64,000 bases of DNA from positions 30,533,459 through 30,597,458 of the forward strand of contig CM066919.1 in NCBI GenBank assembly GCA_033964015.1, in the 5' to 3' direction. The number at the start of each line of letters is the position of its first letter. Position 1 is the first letter of the stretch. The stretch is from Scolanthus callimorphus. Lineage: Eukaryota > Cnidaria > Anthozoa > Actiniaria > Edwardsiidae. Below the pieces are notes generated by a model that was not told the origin of the DNA, made no database searches, and saw only the letters and a list, made by a program, of their open reading frames with translations. The position numbers were made by a program, and so were the translations under genes. This document shows positions 11,480 to 23,259 of this stretch, in pieces.

Positions 11480-13157
11480 GTAATAATATATGTTTATTGA
11501 GCCACATAGCAGCATTGGCTGAATTGCAGTGGAGGTCAGAGACAATACTGATATTTACAATACTTAACAGATAATTTGTCTAATTATGAATAACGAACAG
11601 TGGCAAAGTTATTGAGTCTATCAGTGCGGCCTCGAAACTTCTGGGCCCTCTGAGGACCTGACCGCAGAGAATAACCGTGAGGCACCACGGTGGTATTGGG
11701 AATAACGTAACTCAGGGGCTCAATTCCCTGGCTTTCTCTACGAATTTCGCTGATATAATTGCACGACGTTCCGTGAGAGGGATAAGCTCTGCACGTCTGA
11801 GCCTCTCACTATATTCTAAGGCGGGGCCGTAGATAATTCTAAGCGCTCTTTTTTGTACGGACTCAATGATATTTGCTAGATATTCAGGGAGCGCAGCCCA
11901 TACTGGAGCAGCATATTCCAGAACGGACCGGATCAAGGAGCAATATATGCGAACCAGATCAGCCGGTTGAGCTCCAGCCTTCTTGAGAACACGGAGCGAG
12001 TACAGGCGCTTATTAGCTTTCTTCACGATATAATCTACATGGACATTCCATGACAAATCTGAGCTGATATGAACACCCAGGAGCTTGTAGCTATCTACTT
12101 GTTTGACCATTGTGTCTCCTATGAACAAGGCGAGAGGAGAGGCGCACTGATATTCCAGAAAATTAACCTGCAGCTCCTTACACTTCTTAGGATTAAGGCG
12201 CATGCCACGACTGGACGCGAACTCAACGATGTCATTAACAATAAATTGCAAATAGCTGGGGCTGCACCTCGGAACCACCTCAAAAATGGTGGTGTCATCG
12301 ACGTACTTGGACCGGTTTGGCCAGCCAGAAACTAAACGGTTGACCAGGATGGCAAAAAGCACGGGGGCTAATTTAGTCCCCTGCGGTATGCCTCCTTTGG
12401 GAAAGACGGGCGGGGATACTGACCCGGCGATTTTGACACGTTGAGGTCGCTCAGTCAGGAAAGCGGAGATCCATTTCACGATAGAACTGTGAACATTTAA
12501 TAGTTGTAGCTCTTTCAGTAGGGCGTGGTGGTCAACTAAATCAAACCCTTTGCTGAAATCAGCGAAAAAGATCCGAATACGATTACCTCCTCTGTCTAGG
12601 GCCTCTAATATTAAATGTAGCATGTAAAGTAGCGCATGCGTCGTAGATTTGGGGCTGACTGAAAACTGTTTACTATCTAAATTGTCAATAACCTGATACA
12701 CTAGAAATTCCAGTGTGAATCCCTCCATCACCTTGGCTAATATTGCGGTGAGGGTGATTGGTCGCAAGTCCTCCTTGATGACTTTAGGGGGGGAGACCTT
12801 GGGCACAGGTGTGACAATCGACTCCTTCAACTCCACAGGAATATAAGCTTCCGACAGAGAGCAGTTGTACAGATGACTCACAACAGGTGCCAATTCAAAG
12901 GCGAACTCTTTCCAAATTCTGGAGGGAACTGGGTCTGGGCCTGATGATTTATTAGTCTTGATCCCCCGTAACGATCGGTAAGCTTTCCGTTCCGACACCA
13001 CGAACTCAGCTGGTACAGGAATGGGGGCGTGCATCGCTTCAGGGTCTAGTGGATTAAAATGCGATGTCAAATTTAACAAAAAATCGTTAAATTCCTCAGC
13101 TAGTGAATCTGTGGTAGGTGTATTATTGTTGAGAGGCGCGATCTTAGAGACAGCAGT
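11480..13157 (-). mobile_element. CR1/L2-like LINE, reverse transcriptase 3' part
   Basis: The - strand frame (stop at 11712, open up to the stop at 13158-13160) encodes about 480 residues of reverse transcriptase. Visible are a linker, LRPITLT (motif 1), FFADFSKGFDLVDHH (motif A), GIPQGTKLAPVLF (motif B), KYVDDTTIF (motif C, YVDD) and the thumb region ending RAELIPLTERRA. About 230 bp of 3'UTR follow and end in an ATT-rich tail near 11480. It has no endonuclease, so it is 5' truncated. The frame is intact, which suggests a young copy. It lies antisense in the 5'UTR intron of channel gene A. The missing upstream part lies next door, inverted (13160-13560). Confidence 0.9.
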
Positions 13158-13159
13158 TT

Positions 13160-13560
13160 ATTTGCTTTTGGGAGATGGATCACGGGATATAATTGGGACT
13201 GTGTATTCAATGCACCTACTGCAAAGGACAAGTTTGAGTCCTTTTTCGCGACCTTACACAATGCTGTTGAAACTTATTTGCCACTGCGGAAGATCAAAGT
13301 GTGTTCAACTGACAAGGCATGGGTGACTAGTACAATCAAGACCTTGGTTGCTAGGAGACAGCGCGCCCTTAAAGTACAAGGCAAGGACTCACTTGTATAC
13401 AAGTCGCTGCGGAATAAGGTACAGAGGGAAGTCAAGAAGTGCAAACGGGTGTTTTTTAACAACAAAGTATCTGCGTTAAAGGACACGAACGTTTCCCGAT
13501 GGTGGTGTGAGATTAAGACGCTCGGTGGCATGTCTGGCTCATCTGAATGGTGGCACCAGT
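13160..13560 (+). mobile_element. inverted 5' segment of the same LINE
   Basis: The + strand reads FGRWITGYNWDCVFNAP, then the linker between endonuclease and reverse transcriptase (KVCSTDKAWVTSTIK; KCKRVFFNNK; WWCEIKTLGGM), ending near EWWHQ. In an intact LINE this sequence sits just upstream of the TAVSKIAPLNNNTPT linker that starts the - strand segment. The two are head to head, with the 5'-most part at the junction and the internal part facing the flank. That is the arrangement expected from twin priming. Confidence 0.8.
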
Positions 13561-13599
13561 CTTACACTTCAAATTTCAAACGACACCGTATGACCGCTA

Positions 13600-13795
13600 G
13601 ACTTTCTCAAAGTCCTTTAAAATTTTGTCGTGCTTGGGTTGGATCATTTTAAAGGACATCTCGCGACTTCATGGCTCGCTCGTCTCTTTCGCGACTCACA
13701 AAAGCTCGTTGCGCTCGCTTCTCGTCGCTTCGCGACTCATCTCGGCTCGCTTCGTTCGCTTTTGTTAGTATCCTCAGAGAGGTCGACTTGTAGCA
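13600..13795. repeat. GCTCGCTTC-rich low-complexity insertion
   Basis: It repeats variants of CTCGCGACTT, GGCTCGCTCG and CGCTTCGCGACTCA. It has no counterpart in unit B, where TATGACCGCCTTC runs straight into the shared sequence that resumes in unit A at about 13803. Confidence 0.5.
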
Positions 13796-13994
13796 AGTAT
13801 ATATGACCTCCTTCAGTTAATATGAGCATCCGTGTCTCTTGGTGAGTCGAAGCTACTAAAAATGTGATAGCAGAGCCCAAAACAAGAATTTTATATAAGG
13901 TTATTGTCATTAAAAAACAAGGTCATGGTCATTACATAAACTATTCATGGTTTCTTATTCTATCAGGTGATTTCACAAAATCATAAAAACACAA

Positions 13995-16900
13995 ATGGAA
14001 ACAACTGAGAGTTCCAGCATCAAAGAAGAAAAATCTTCAAGGGTTATCAAGACTCTGTGGCAGGAATTTGGAGGATATTGTACACTCCACGGACTCCATT
14101 ACCTTTTCGATGCCACGTCCCGATTCCGGCGTTTCCTGTGGGTTCTGCTTATCGTGGGGTCTGCATTCACGTTCGGGACATTAATGTATTTTGCACGCGA
14201 GAAGCTGATGAAGTATAAAGTTTACATCACCACAGAATACAAATACAATGATGTAAATATCACATTTTAGACACAAACTGAATGAGCATCAGTTTAGGGA
14301 AGCGGTCAAAACATTGCGACTTGAACGGAACCCGATTTTATCGCGGGAGGTGCTAGGTCTACCAATCCCGCCCCCAACCACCCCACCCCTACGTGTGTTA
14401 AATGCAAATTTTCTCTATAAAGAAGACAGTGCTGAACCAGAAACTAGGAGATGAAAAACTTTTCTCTCCTCTCCCGTTCCCCCTATCTTTGAATTTTGCG
14501 CTCGCCTCAGGACCGCGCGTCCCAACTCCAGTGGAAGATCGCGTTCGCGATCTCGAACCCTGGGGTTTTCCGCGATAAAAACACAGTTTGGGTAATCGCG
14601 ATGTTAGAATTTCTGTAAAGCGATTCAGTATCATTCATTCCAGCACGAGACTGTGATCATTGACAATTAATTTGTGGTAGTCGCATCAACTTTCTCCTTT
14701 TTTTTATTTCCTTCAGTTTTTAACCTTCCCCGCTGTCACCATCTGTAACAACAACATGATGAAGAGATCCCGTATCCTTGGCACAGCCGCGCAGTTATTC
14801 ATAGATGGAATTGACTATTCGAGGTGAGGATGTGGCCCTGTGCCCTGTATAACAATACATACTGGAGGTGAAGCAATTTCCCGCTTCGTAACGACCGTTG
14901 CCTTTTGGACGGCGCTTTCAGTTCACGTTTAGTTTCGTTAAGAAACTGGGAACAATATCTGAATATATGAATTCTCCCCTGTTTCGAACCCTGACCCGAA
15001 CCGGTGACTTGATTACTAACCCAAACCCTTAACTGTGCGTTACGGGCGAATTCTCTGGATTTAGGATGATTTTATTTATTTTTATATTATTATTATATAG
15101 CAACGATAGTACGCGCGCTCTGATTGGCTAATCAGCGGGCCGAGAATTTTAACGCGGGCGAATTAAGCATTTTTTCCCCGCCATTTTACAAAAAGGCGCG
15201 CGTGGCTCTGTCAGAGTAGCAAAGCAAAGCAAACCTCAAACAGAAAACATTTGTCGTGGTTGAGGAAGCTAAATCTTTCTCTACTGAATTGACTCAGTAG
15301 CCGCCTTCTGTTGAAACCCCTGATTGAGTGGAAATTGAAATGATGGATGTGCACAAGGAAACATTTGTGGAAGTTTCAGAGAATTTCTCTTTGCAGACTA
15401 GCGTGTTTTCTTAGGGAGATTCATTTCCGAGAAACAGATTCATATCTGTCATATGGACAATAGCAATGACTTCAAGAAATTAATATTCCATCACATGAAC
15501 AATCTTCTAAAACAGTGCTCTTTTCATAGAGGACTTGCCTCGTTCAACGCTCGCAATCAGCTCGCTAACAAGTCGTTCGATATTGAAGGCGCCCTGCGTC
15601 AGTATGGTCATCAGTACGAAGACGTGGTGAAAGAGTGTACATTTGAGGGCGGAAGGCGCAAAAAGGCGGACTTCAAAACCTTCTTGACACATAAGGTACG
15701 CAGCGCCTTTAATGTTTAGTTGATTCCGATTTTGATGATGATGAATGATGGTGATATGATGATGATACTGTTACTGCTGCTGCTGATGACGATGACGATG
15801 CTGCTGCCCCAGGGGGGGGGGGGGGAGGGGGGCGACTCCCATATGTTTGGGGTGGCGGATGCTTGTCGGGAACTTCGATTTTACTCCTAAAAGGTACCAA
15901 AAGGGCGTGGCCTAGTTCACTTTTACCTTTAAAATGTTTCAAGTGTGAAGTGTGAAGCTTTTTTAAGTATATTTTATTGCTGACAATAAACCAAATGCAT
16001 TTGATAAAACCATTGTTGCTTGGTTTGCCTTAACAGACCCCTAAGAGGTACCTATCTGGAAAAATGTCCAGTTTTTTTTCTTCGAATTTTACCCGCTGAA
16101 AGGCCAGAGGCTTGATTTTAACCCGTAAAGGTATGACAAAGCATCTCCACCCCAAATTACAGTATGGTGATGATTATGCTAATAATGATGACAACGAGCT
16201 CATATGATGAAGATGCTGTTGGTTGATGATGCTGTTGATGATAGTGGTGGTAATATATAGATTTAGGCACTGCCTAAAAGCGGAGCTCGAACCATGATCG
16301 ACTTTTCTAGTTTTGATGACGTCATCGATGACTTAATGTCACGTGACCTTGGTGGTGCATCCCCTTGCCTCCAAAAAAACTTAATCCAAGTTTGGTCTCC
16401 TAGCAATGTTCCCTTCTCGAAATGACTTTTCTAGTTTTGATGACGTCATCGATGACGTCATGCGGCGTGACCTTGATGTTGCACCCCCCTTGCCTCCAAG
16501 ATAACTTTACCCAAGTTTGGTCACCTAGCGATGTTGCCTTCTTGAGATGTTGACTTTTCTAGTTTTGATGACGTCAACGATGACGTCATGCCGCGTGGCC
16601 TAGGTGGTGCACCCCCCTTGCTTCTAACATAACTTTAATTAACCCAATGTTGGTCAACTAGCGCCGGGCTGGAGCTCCGTTAAAACTAAACACGAAGGCG
16701 ACAAAAATAGAAGCGCGCGCGTGAGCGTTCTTCTCTATTTTCCCGCCTGAAATTGGGATGCCTGTGGCGGACACACACACCGGAATTACACTATACCTTT
16801 TATTCAGGAATGAAAAGAAAAAATCATATCTCCAGAAGAAAAGCTCCAATATAAATAACGACCAAACTTGGTAAAAGTTGTCTTTAAGTTCATACCTGTC

Positions 16901-19808
16901 CATTGTCAAAGTCACGTGACATGACGTCATTGTTTACGGCATTGAAAATGACGAAAACCTCTCAAACCACTCAAAAGCTACTTGGTTATACGTCTGAATT
17001 CTGATACCACTTTTCCTTATGTATGGTGCTCCGCTCAGGAGCTCCGCTAAAAATGAGAGTGGTTGTGTGATGTCAGTACAACACCCTATCGAACTACATA
17101 TAATCAGAAAATCAATCCTTTTGCAATTTGTTTTCACAGTTCGGGTTATGCCACACGTTCAATTTGGGCCGCAATGGCAAGAAGCCCCTTCTGATGGGGA
17201 ACGTTGGAGAAGAATACCATTTTTCTGTACTTCTAGACACACAGCCTGAGGAATATTATGGCCCGATATCTTTCTTCCGCTCTACTGGGTTTAGGATCAC
17301 CATCCATAATCAGTCCATTTCTCCAGATGCCGCTAACGATGCGATCTACATACCTCCCGGATTCATGACCAAGATTGAACTAGGGGAGAAGAGGGTGGGT
17401 TGATGGTCGTTTGTGGAGCTCTCCGCACTCGCGCAGATGTCTTTCCTTACTTACACTTCACCTTATTTGTAATTTAAACTTCACACGCACACTTGTGGCC
17501 ATGCTTCGTCGCCCATGCTATGAAGTAATTTTGGGATAGCGACCCGTTAATCATAAGATCTTTTTTTCTGTTCTCTGTTGTGCAAGACATTTAGACAGCA
17601 GGCCCCTTACACTACCAACTGTACGGCCGAGAAAGTAAATGGGACCATATTCACTAGGAGATACTGCAGGAATGAGTGCTATAGCCGGCTCATGATTGAA
17701 CAGTGCAATTGTCGACTGGTGGGATTCCTTGAATCACGTAAGTCCGTTTCCAAAGCTTTCAATTAGCACTTAGGTGCGGGCAAGAGGAAATGATGTGCCT
17801 GTATTTCTCCATAAAATAAATCTGTAGATCAATACTGGAAACATCCTCCTCCATAGGCATTTCTCTCACGAAGAACAAACAAGCAACTACAAAAAAGAGA
17901 AAAATGCGAAAGCACTGTCTCGGGCTTCCTATTGAACTCAAAACACAGGAAGCCCAAACCTATATTCCTTTTAGAGTAGCCTATGGGGAGGAGGCTAACT
18001 CACAGCTGGCTGTGCTATTTTTCGTCGTAGTTAAAACAGACGTGCCTCTGTGTACTGCAAATCAAACTGTGGAATGCGTGTACGCAAAAACATGTAGGTA
18101 TTCCTTTAGTACTTCCTACTACCTGTGGTGTAGACCGCCACAGGCTACCCGATACATGGTATAATAATTTGTGGTCATCATCATCGCCCAAGTGCTCCAC
18201 AGCTCCACAGTCTCTTATTTTGGCCGCCATGATGGAGCGCTTCCTTGGGACACATTCGGTTCGCTGTTTGTCGTATAGGCTATGCGCTAGACAGTCATAG
18301 GCCAGATTCTGATTGACCGATATTCCCGCTCGCCATTTTGAAATTTGCCTAACCGACAAAGACGGTCACCATATATGGAAAGGCCAGATGTTTAGTTTGG
18401 CGCCAGTGACACCGCGGCAAAACGCATTTGCCATGCGCTAAAAATTCACTTCCTGTGAAATGAAAACAAAAGAAATAATCTACATAACAAAAATATCTCG
18501 TGCTGTCTTGGAATTTGGGAAAACTTAAGCTCCAGACACAAAACGTAAGACCAAAAATTGCAGAGCAGCAAGAATATGATCATTGCACCCGAGGCGAAAA
18601 TTATGGTTTAAAGTCTAAATTTACCGTTCGCTGTTGTTATGTAGATTTTTCCAATTGTCTTCATTTCACAGACCAGTGAATCATTAGCGCACGGCAAGTG
18701 CGTTTTGCCGCGGTGTCGGCACCAGTGCCTCCGACAGTCAGCATGACTGAGAGGCTCTGGGAACGAGCGTACAAAGGGCCTGAGACGAGAATTCAAAACC
18801 ACAGGCAGTACATTGTTGTTATGTCCTATTGCAGCTCTTCTGACGTTCGACAAGTGCAAATGCCAGTTGCCATGTGATATGACGAGTTATGATCTCAAAG
18901 TCTCTACCTTGTATTACCCCTCCGAGGCGTATTGGCCATACGTACCTAATGATATCAAGCAAAAGTACCAGGCCTACAACGCCACTACACCACAGGAATC
19001 CCGCAAATCGTTTCGCGAATGGTACAGGTAAGGCGATCCAGTAAATTTGAAACTATTATTGACGAATTCAGTCGAAAATACTTCTACAATAACTTAATGA
19101 GCGGATGGACGGATGTTTTGTGACTGTGTGTTAAGGCAGTCGGGTCTCTGTAACGAGTTTCTAACTGGGTCTTTTTGCCCTCGTTCTCTGCCTATTTTTA
19201 AAACGGTCAATGTAACGGCTCTTTTTTTAGGCACCGCTTTGCTAGTGTTCTTGTGTACTTCGGCTCAAAGGTTACGGAGGTCACTCGAGAAATTCCCGCC
19301 TATGAGTTGACGGATTTTGCAAGTAAGTCTATACGATTTCCATTTTATCCTTGCGTATGCGCTTGCGTCTGCGCTTGCACTCGTATGTAATCCAGCCCAT
19401 TCTCGAACCCAGAGCTCCCCGGCTCGTTACATCGCGGGGGAGGCTCTGGTGACAGCCATTGACGCATGCGCGATATTTCATACAGAGCCGTTGAGAGAAA
19501 CAACTTCTGCGCACGCTCCAACGTTCAAAATCAGCCAATCAGCGAAGGTCCTCAAATGGATGTCCCCAGAGCCTCCCCTGCGAGCAGACAAGCCGGGGAG
19601 CTCTGAGTACAAGAATGAATCAAGCCCTAAGACATTTCTTTGTCTCTCTTCTTGTGCAGGTGATTTCGGTGGTAACATGGGTCTATTCCTTGGCTGTAGT
19701 ATCCTCACGCTGTGTGAACTACTCGATGTGATCGTGCTGACTATCCTGACATATTGTAAAAAGGGGAGGAAAGGGCAAGCGACAGTGAATGCGGGACAAA
19801 GCTGGTAA
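13995..19808 (+). CDS. DEG/ENaC family amiloride-sensitive Na+ channel, copy A (9 exons)
   Basis: Exons are 13995-14252, 14717-14823, 15530-15695, 17140-17394, 17587-17737, 18040-18093, 18835-19027, 19231-19322 and 19660-19808. All borders are GT/AG and the phases agree, giving 1425 nt (474 aa plus stop). The short cytoplasmic N-terminus carries the gating His-Gly (YCTLHGLHYLF) before TM1 (about residues 46-66). Then come FPAVTICNNN after TM1, FGLCHTFN (family GNCYTFN), the cysteine-rich extracellular domain, CKCQLPC, then VYFGSK and DFGGNMGLFLGCSILTLCE (TM2 with the G-x-S selectivity filter, here G-C-S). The residue before DFGG at the degenerin position is Ser. The C-tail is short and basic. 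Family members form trimeric plasma-membrane Na+ channels gated by protons, peptides or mechanical input; the ligand here is unknown. The start is the ATG of METTESSS, because an upstream in-frame TGA blocks extension. 474 aa is slightly short for the family. Confidence 0.9.
15700..16252. repeat. intron 3 GAT/GCT microsatellite tract
   Basis: (GAT)n/(GCT)n low complexity and a G-tract near 15814-15832. Similar tracts occur at the matching place in copy B (30030-30560). Confidence 0.6.
16253..17047. mobile_element. AGCGGAGCTC-ended element with three TGACGTCA repeats
   Basis: It begins TATATAGATTTAGGCACTGC and AAAAGCGGAGCTC, and ends GGAGCTCCGCTA. Three repeats of about 125 bp start near 16300, 16423 and 16552 (GACTTTTCTAGTTTTGATGA), each with GATGACGTCA. 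The matching place in copy B (about 30571) reads GTGGTGGTGAAAAGGAGAG without it, so it is an insertion in copy A. A relative is at 33590-34256. Confidence 0.75.
18398..18729. mobile_element. inverted-repeat element in intron 6 of copy A
   Basis: The left arm GCCAGTGACACCGCGGCAAA pairs with the right arm TTTGCCGCGGTGTCGGCACC. Inner blocks also pair (GCGCTAAAAATTCAC and GTGAATCATTAGCGC; TTTCACAG and CTGTGAAA). Absent from copy B. Confidence 0.7.
19398..19617. mobile_element. MITE in intron 8 of copy A
   Basis: It starts CATTCTCGAACCCAGAGCTC and ends GAGCTCTGAGTACAAGAATG, which are inverted counterparts. The same element sits in the same intron of copy B (36630-36839), so it was present before the duplication. 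Confidence 0.7.
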
Positions 19809-20261
19809 AACTGGTTAAAGCTGTTGAACTGAGCCTGATAAAATGTGTTATGATGATACTCGCAATCCTCTCATTATAGAAAGAAGAGTGCATGAACTCT
19901 AGCAGAACAAACCACCTGGTAAAACTTGTCAAAAGCAAATGTTTTCTAACCTAAGGGTGCGACTTTTTTAAAGTGCTGAATAAACTTAAAGAAATAAAGC
20001 GATAAAGACTTGAGGCTATCGGTCGCGATAATTCTCAGGTGAAGGTCGCGGTTATCGGCATTTAATTCAAAAATAGTATAGTGGATAAAGGTTGGACTAG
20101 CCGCACATTAGCAGTAGGACTGACAAGCAATCGTTAATCGAGGAAAAAGAGATAAAGACGCGAGACTATCGGCCACGATAATCCTCTGTTTAGGATCGCA
20201 GTAATGACATATGACACTGAAAAACGAGCGATTTGATGAGTTAAATTAGTCATGTTTGACT

Positions 20262-20745
20262 AACGAGCTCGTCTGCTCGCAAGGGAGGCTCTGGGGACAT
20301 CCATTTGAGGGCCTTCGCTGATTGGCTGTATGCGCAGAAAGCGCGGCTCTGTATCAAGTCTCGCCAGAAACATATAAGCGAGTTGAAACGTGTAGCAAAC
20401 AAGTACCAAGCTGCGGAGTATTCGCAGAATAAGTAATTGAACAGATTTTGAAAATAATGTTGTTGCAAGGCTCCAAGATGTTACATGTTAGTATAATATA
20501 ACTTACCACTGTTGCTCTACTTCATGTGAACAAAAAAATGAAATATTATGAAAAGAAAACCTGCTTTGTAAGCAGGCGAGAGTTCATTTATTGACCAAAT
20601 GTGGTCATAAACTCCACAGCATGGTTCGCCGTTGCATGTTTCAACTAAGTTATATGTTTCTGGTCTCGCGCATATGTCAATGGCTGTCACCAGAGCCTCC
20701 CCTGACGAGCGGGGGAGCTCTCACGGCTTCGAGAATGACTCTGAC
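20262..20745. repeat. fragments of the intron-8 MITE family
   Basis: 20262-20345 (GGGAGGCTCTGGGGACATCC, CTTCGCTGATTGGCTG) and 20640-20745 (CAGAGCCTCCCCTGACGAGC ... GGGGGAGCTCTC) are two ends of the MITE family seen at 19398. Unrelated sequence, perhaps a nested insertion, lies between them. Confidence 0.5.
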
Positions 20746-20771
20746 TAAGACTCCGAGTCACATTTTGGGTT

Positions 20772-20897
20772 GTTAACGAAGTTTCAGGAAATTCGTTGGA
20801 AGCAAAGTGCCTATTTTATAGAACACGGCCAAAATACACGACTAAAACTTTAAAATAGGCACTTTGCTTTCAACGAATTTCCTGAAACTTCGTTAAC
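20772..20897. repeat. near-perfect 126-bp palindrome
   Basis: GTTAACGAAGTTTCAGGAAA on the left and TTTCCTGAAACTTCGTTAAC on the right. Arms of about 47 bp match almost base for base around a spacer of about 30 bp. The outer motif is GTTAAC. Very low divergence suggests recent origin. Confidence 0.8.
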
Positions 20898-22910
20898 ACT
20901 TAGTCAACTGACTTAGACAACTGACAATATGATTAATGGAGATTCGTTCAAAAATACCAGCAACGTTTTTTTTGCGCGGGGTTGATCTCCCAAGGTAGGG
21001 GTCCATTTAAGCTCAAATATTATTAAAAGTATAAACGCTAATGGAGATCAGATAATGCGCACATATAGCGAGTATATTTTTAAAGTTGTAGATGAAAATT
21101 TTTTTTCACGAAATGCGCTTGACTTTCGCATGAGTCACCTTAAAGTGCTAGTATGACCAAAATTTGACTTCTTTGTTTACCATTTTTTCCGGCCTAGTAC
21201 TTTAATTTTCCACAATACATTCTTGCTGAGTGGATTTTAGCGAAAAATTCCGCCCGGAATACAACGAAAAACGTCTGCGAAAAGTACGTTTTTTTCGTCC
21301 GCCATTAAAATTTTATGTTCCAAAATACGAGCCTGTAATTAAAAATGACAGCGGTTATAGCAGCCTCGTTTTGAATCGTGACGCACTTTTATCCCCTCTG
21401 GGCATCCAGGGGCCGGTTCCTGAAAGGTCGGATAAAGTTATCCATGGATAAAAGTATCTGTTGTATAGGATTTGTTCAGGATTTATCCGTTGGATAAGCG
21501 TTTATCTAAAGATAACTCTTAACTGACCTTCTAGGAACCGGCCCCAGGCCTCTTATTCGTTATTGATACGGCTCATTTTGGAGCACACTGAACAATATGA
21601 GTGAAGTTTCAAGAAATGAGGTTGTTCTCGATCTTTTTGCATGTTTTTGAGGAGAAATGGGCGACCTTGTTTTTATAATTTTGTTGCTGACTTTTTTCAC
21701 ATCTGTTAATTGTTTATTTGCTTAAATCAGTTCAGCACAATTTGTTCTTCAACAATGTCAGACAGCTCCGTTGAAAATCAAAGCGAAGGGCAATCAGAAA
21801 ATTGCTTAAATATTTATTCCGTTTTCAGTTTTCAGCAACATTGTTTTTGCTGAGCGCGCGCTCTGTTGAAAGTGGCGTGATCTTCGTCAGCAGCGCGCGC
21901 GTGAACAATTTTTGTCAACAGCTGAACATTTACATCAAAATCCAGACTTTTGTTGCCTGATTTCTTCATGTTTTAATGTTTGTTTTACGAAATTCATCTT
22001 ACGGAATGGTAACAAAAGTTCATAACAATAGATCTGCAGGTGGAATGACTGAGCTTTGCTACAGGAAAAAAAGATGCGACGGTCACGTTCGTGTGTATAT
22101 ATTTACCGTTAGATTTTGAGATTTTTGTTGTCCCGGCAATGGATGGGGGATAAAAATACGTCACAAAATGTAGCCTGGCCTCTGACTTGGTAACCAGGTA
22201 GTAGGAACAGCCGATTTTAATGGCGACTCCAAGATGGCGGCCGTGTTGCCGTATTTTGGTGTTTTCGGCGGCAGAAAAAAGGACTAAGGAGTTAATGTTA
22301 TCAACCAAAATTTGGGGAAGATGTTTTCAATGCCTTATAGTACAACATAGTAGATTTATAGGAAGGATGCAATTTTGGTCATACTCGCACTTTAAGTTCG
22401 ACGTCTAAAACTGGTCTAAGCGAAATTTGATGTGTCGAGTGAAGGTATAAATGGCCCTCAAAATCAATACCAAGTCAATTTTTTCAGCCGATGAAACTAG
22501 CAAAAATAGTTTGGTTTCAATGCAAGAATAAACCTGTCAAAGTTTGGTTCTGGTGAAAAAGCTATCTCGAATATGTTCATGTTTTGTAAACAAGACACTG
22601 CAAGATCATTTGTGTAAACAAGTGAAGCTTGAAGACTCTGGCACCCAGGGTAAGCAGTTGCGTACACAGCGTGACTTATTTCAATAAACCAATTTCAATT
22701 ATTACCCCCTTCAATAGTAATTAAATGAAACGCCTCAAGCTCGCAGCACTCCCTTACTATAAGAGTGCATCTGACGTCACTGGTGGCCATGTTGGATGTA
22801 CAGAACAAAAGAAAGTTCATTTGCTTCCTTTGTTCTTTCATCCAGCATGGCTGCAGCACTTTTGTTATTGTATTCCCAAATGAATGGTCGCACACCAATA
22901 ATTAGTATTA
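20898..22910. other. spacer between duplicated units
   Basis: It contains the MITE at 21409-21545 and repeat-like sequence, but no supported gene. Frames at 21230 and 21994 have no family features. Confidence 0.4.
21409..21545. mobile_element. 137-bp MITE with GGGGCCGGTTCC termini
   Basis: It starts GGGGCCGGTTCCTGAAAGGT and ends CCTTCTAGGAACCGGCCCC. Inner arms GGATAAAG / CTTTATCC-like and GGATAA/TTATCC also pair. Confidence 0.75.
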
Positions 22911-23243
22911 TTTTCTACATAATCTAGTTTTTTTGTGACCTTATTTTGACCACATACTGATTGTTTTGCACACGTTATAAACTCATAAATCTTTACAAGT
23001 TGGTTTAACAACAGCAGCAGATGTTGTGCTCTAACAGTCTTAGTCTTGCTACTCAGTTCGCTATCTCTCTCCTCTTCATATATTTTTCCACAGTTTTAAA
23101 AAAAGCAACCAAGAGACAGGAATGAAATGGGTGGGTATCAGCTTTTGTGAATTCATGTCAACCACCGTAAAGTTGATCGCTAAACAGTATTATGCGCAGG
23201 TAAAAGCTCATGTTTCAGGTAAGACTTGTGTTATCGGTTAGGC

Positions 23244-23252
23244 TATAGAAAA
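23244..23252 (+). promoter_or_regulatory. candidate TATA-like box of channel gene B
   Basis: TATAGAAAA in GGCTATAGAAAAGCAAGGCT is the counterpart of TATAAAAAA at 8125. The A-to-G change weakens the consensus. Confidence 0.3.
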
Positions 23253-23259
23253 GCAAGGC

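Larger units (their letters stand above)
7550..20250 (+). repeat. tandem segmental duplication, unit A
   Basis: This unit matches the unit at 22911-37460. It starts near TTCTACATCATCTAG (B: TTCTACATAATCTAG) and ends in a block with GGTCGCGATAAT motifs near 20000-20200 (B: 37240-37450). It carries a TATA-like box, a 5'UTR exon and the DEG/ENaC gene. Exon sequences are nearly identical between units; length differences come from unit-specific insertions. Confidence 0.85.

Noticed and set aside
14946..15025. Possible tRNA B-box (TTTCGAACCCTG)
   Set aside because: No A-box at proper spacing and no cloverleaf; no tRNA or rRNA gene was seen anywhere in the window.
15709..15942. - strand frame with Pro, Ser and His runs
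   Set aside because: Product of GAT/GCT microsatellites and a G-tract; same for 30315-30605.
15730..16260. CRISPR-like regular repeats
   Set aside because: Simple GAT microsatellite in a eukaryotic intron; no spacer structure.
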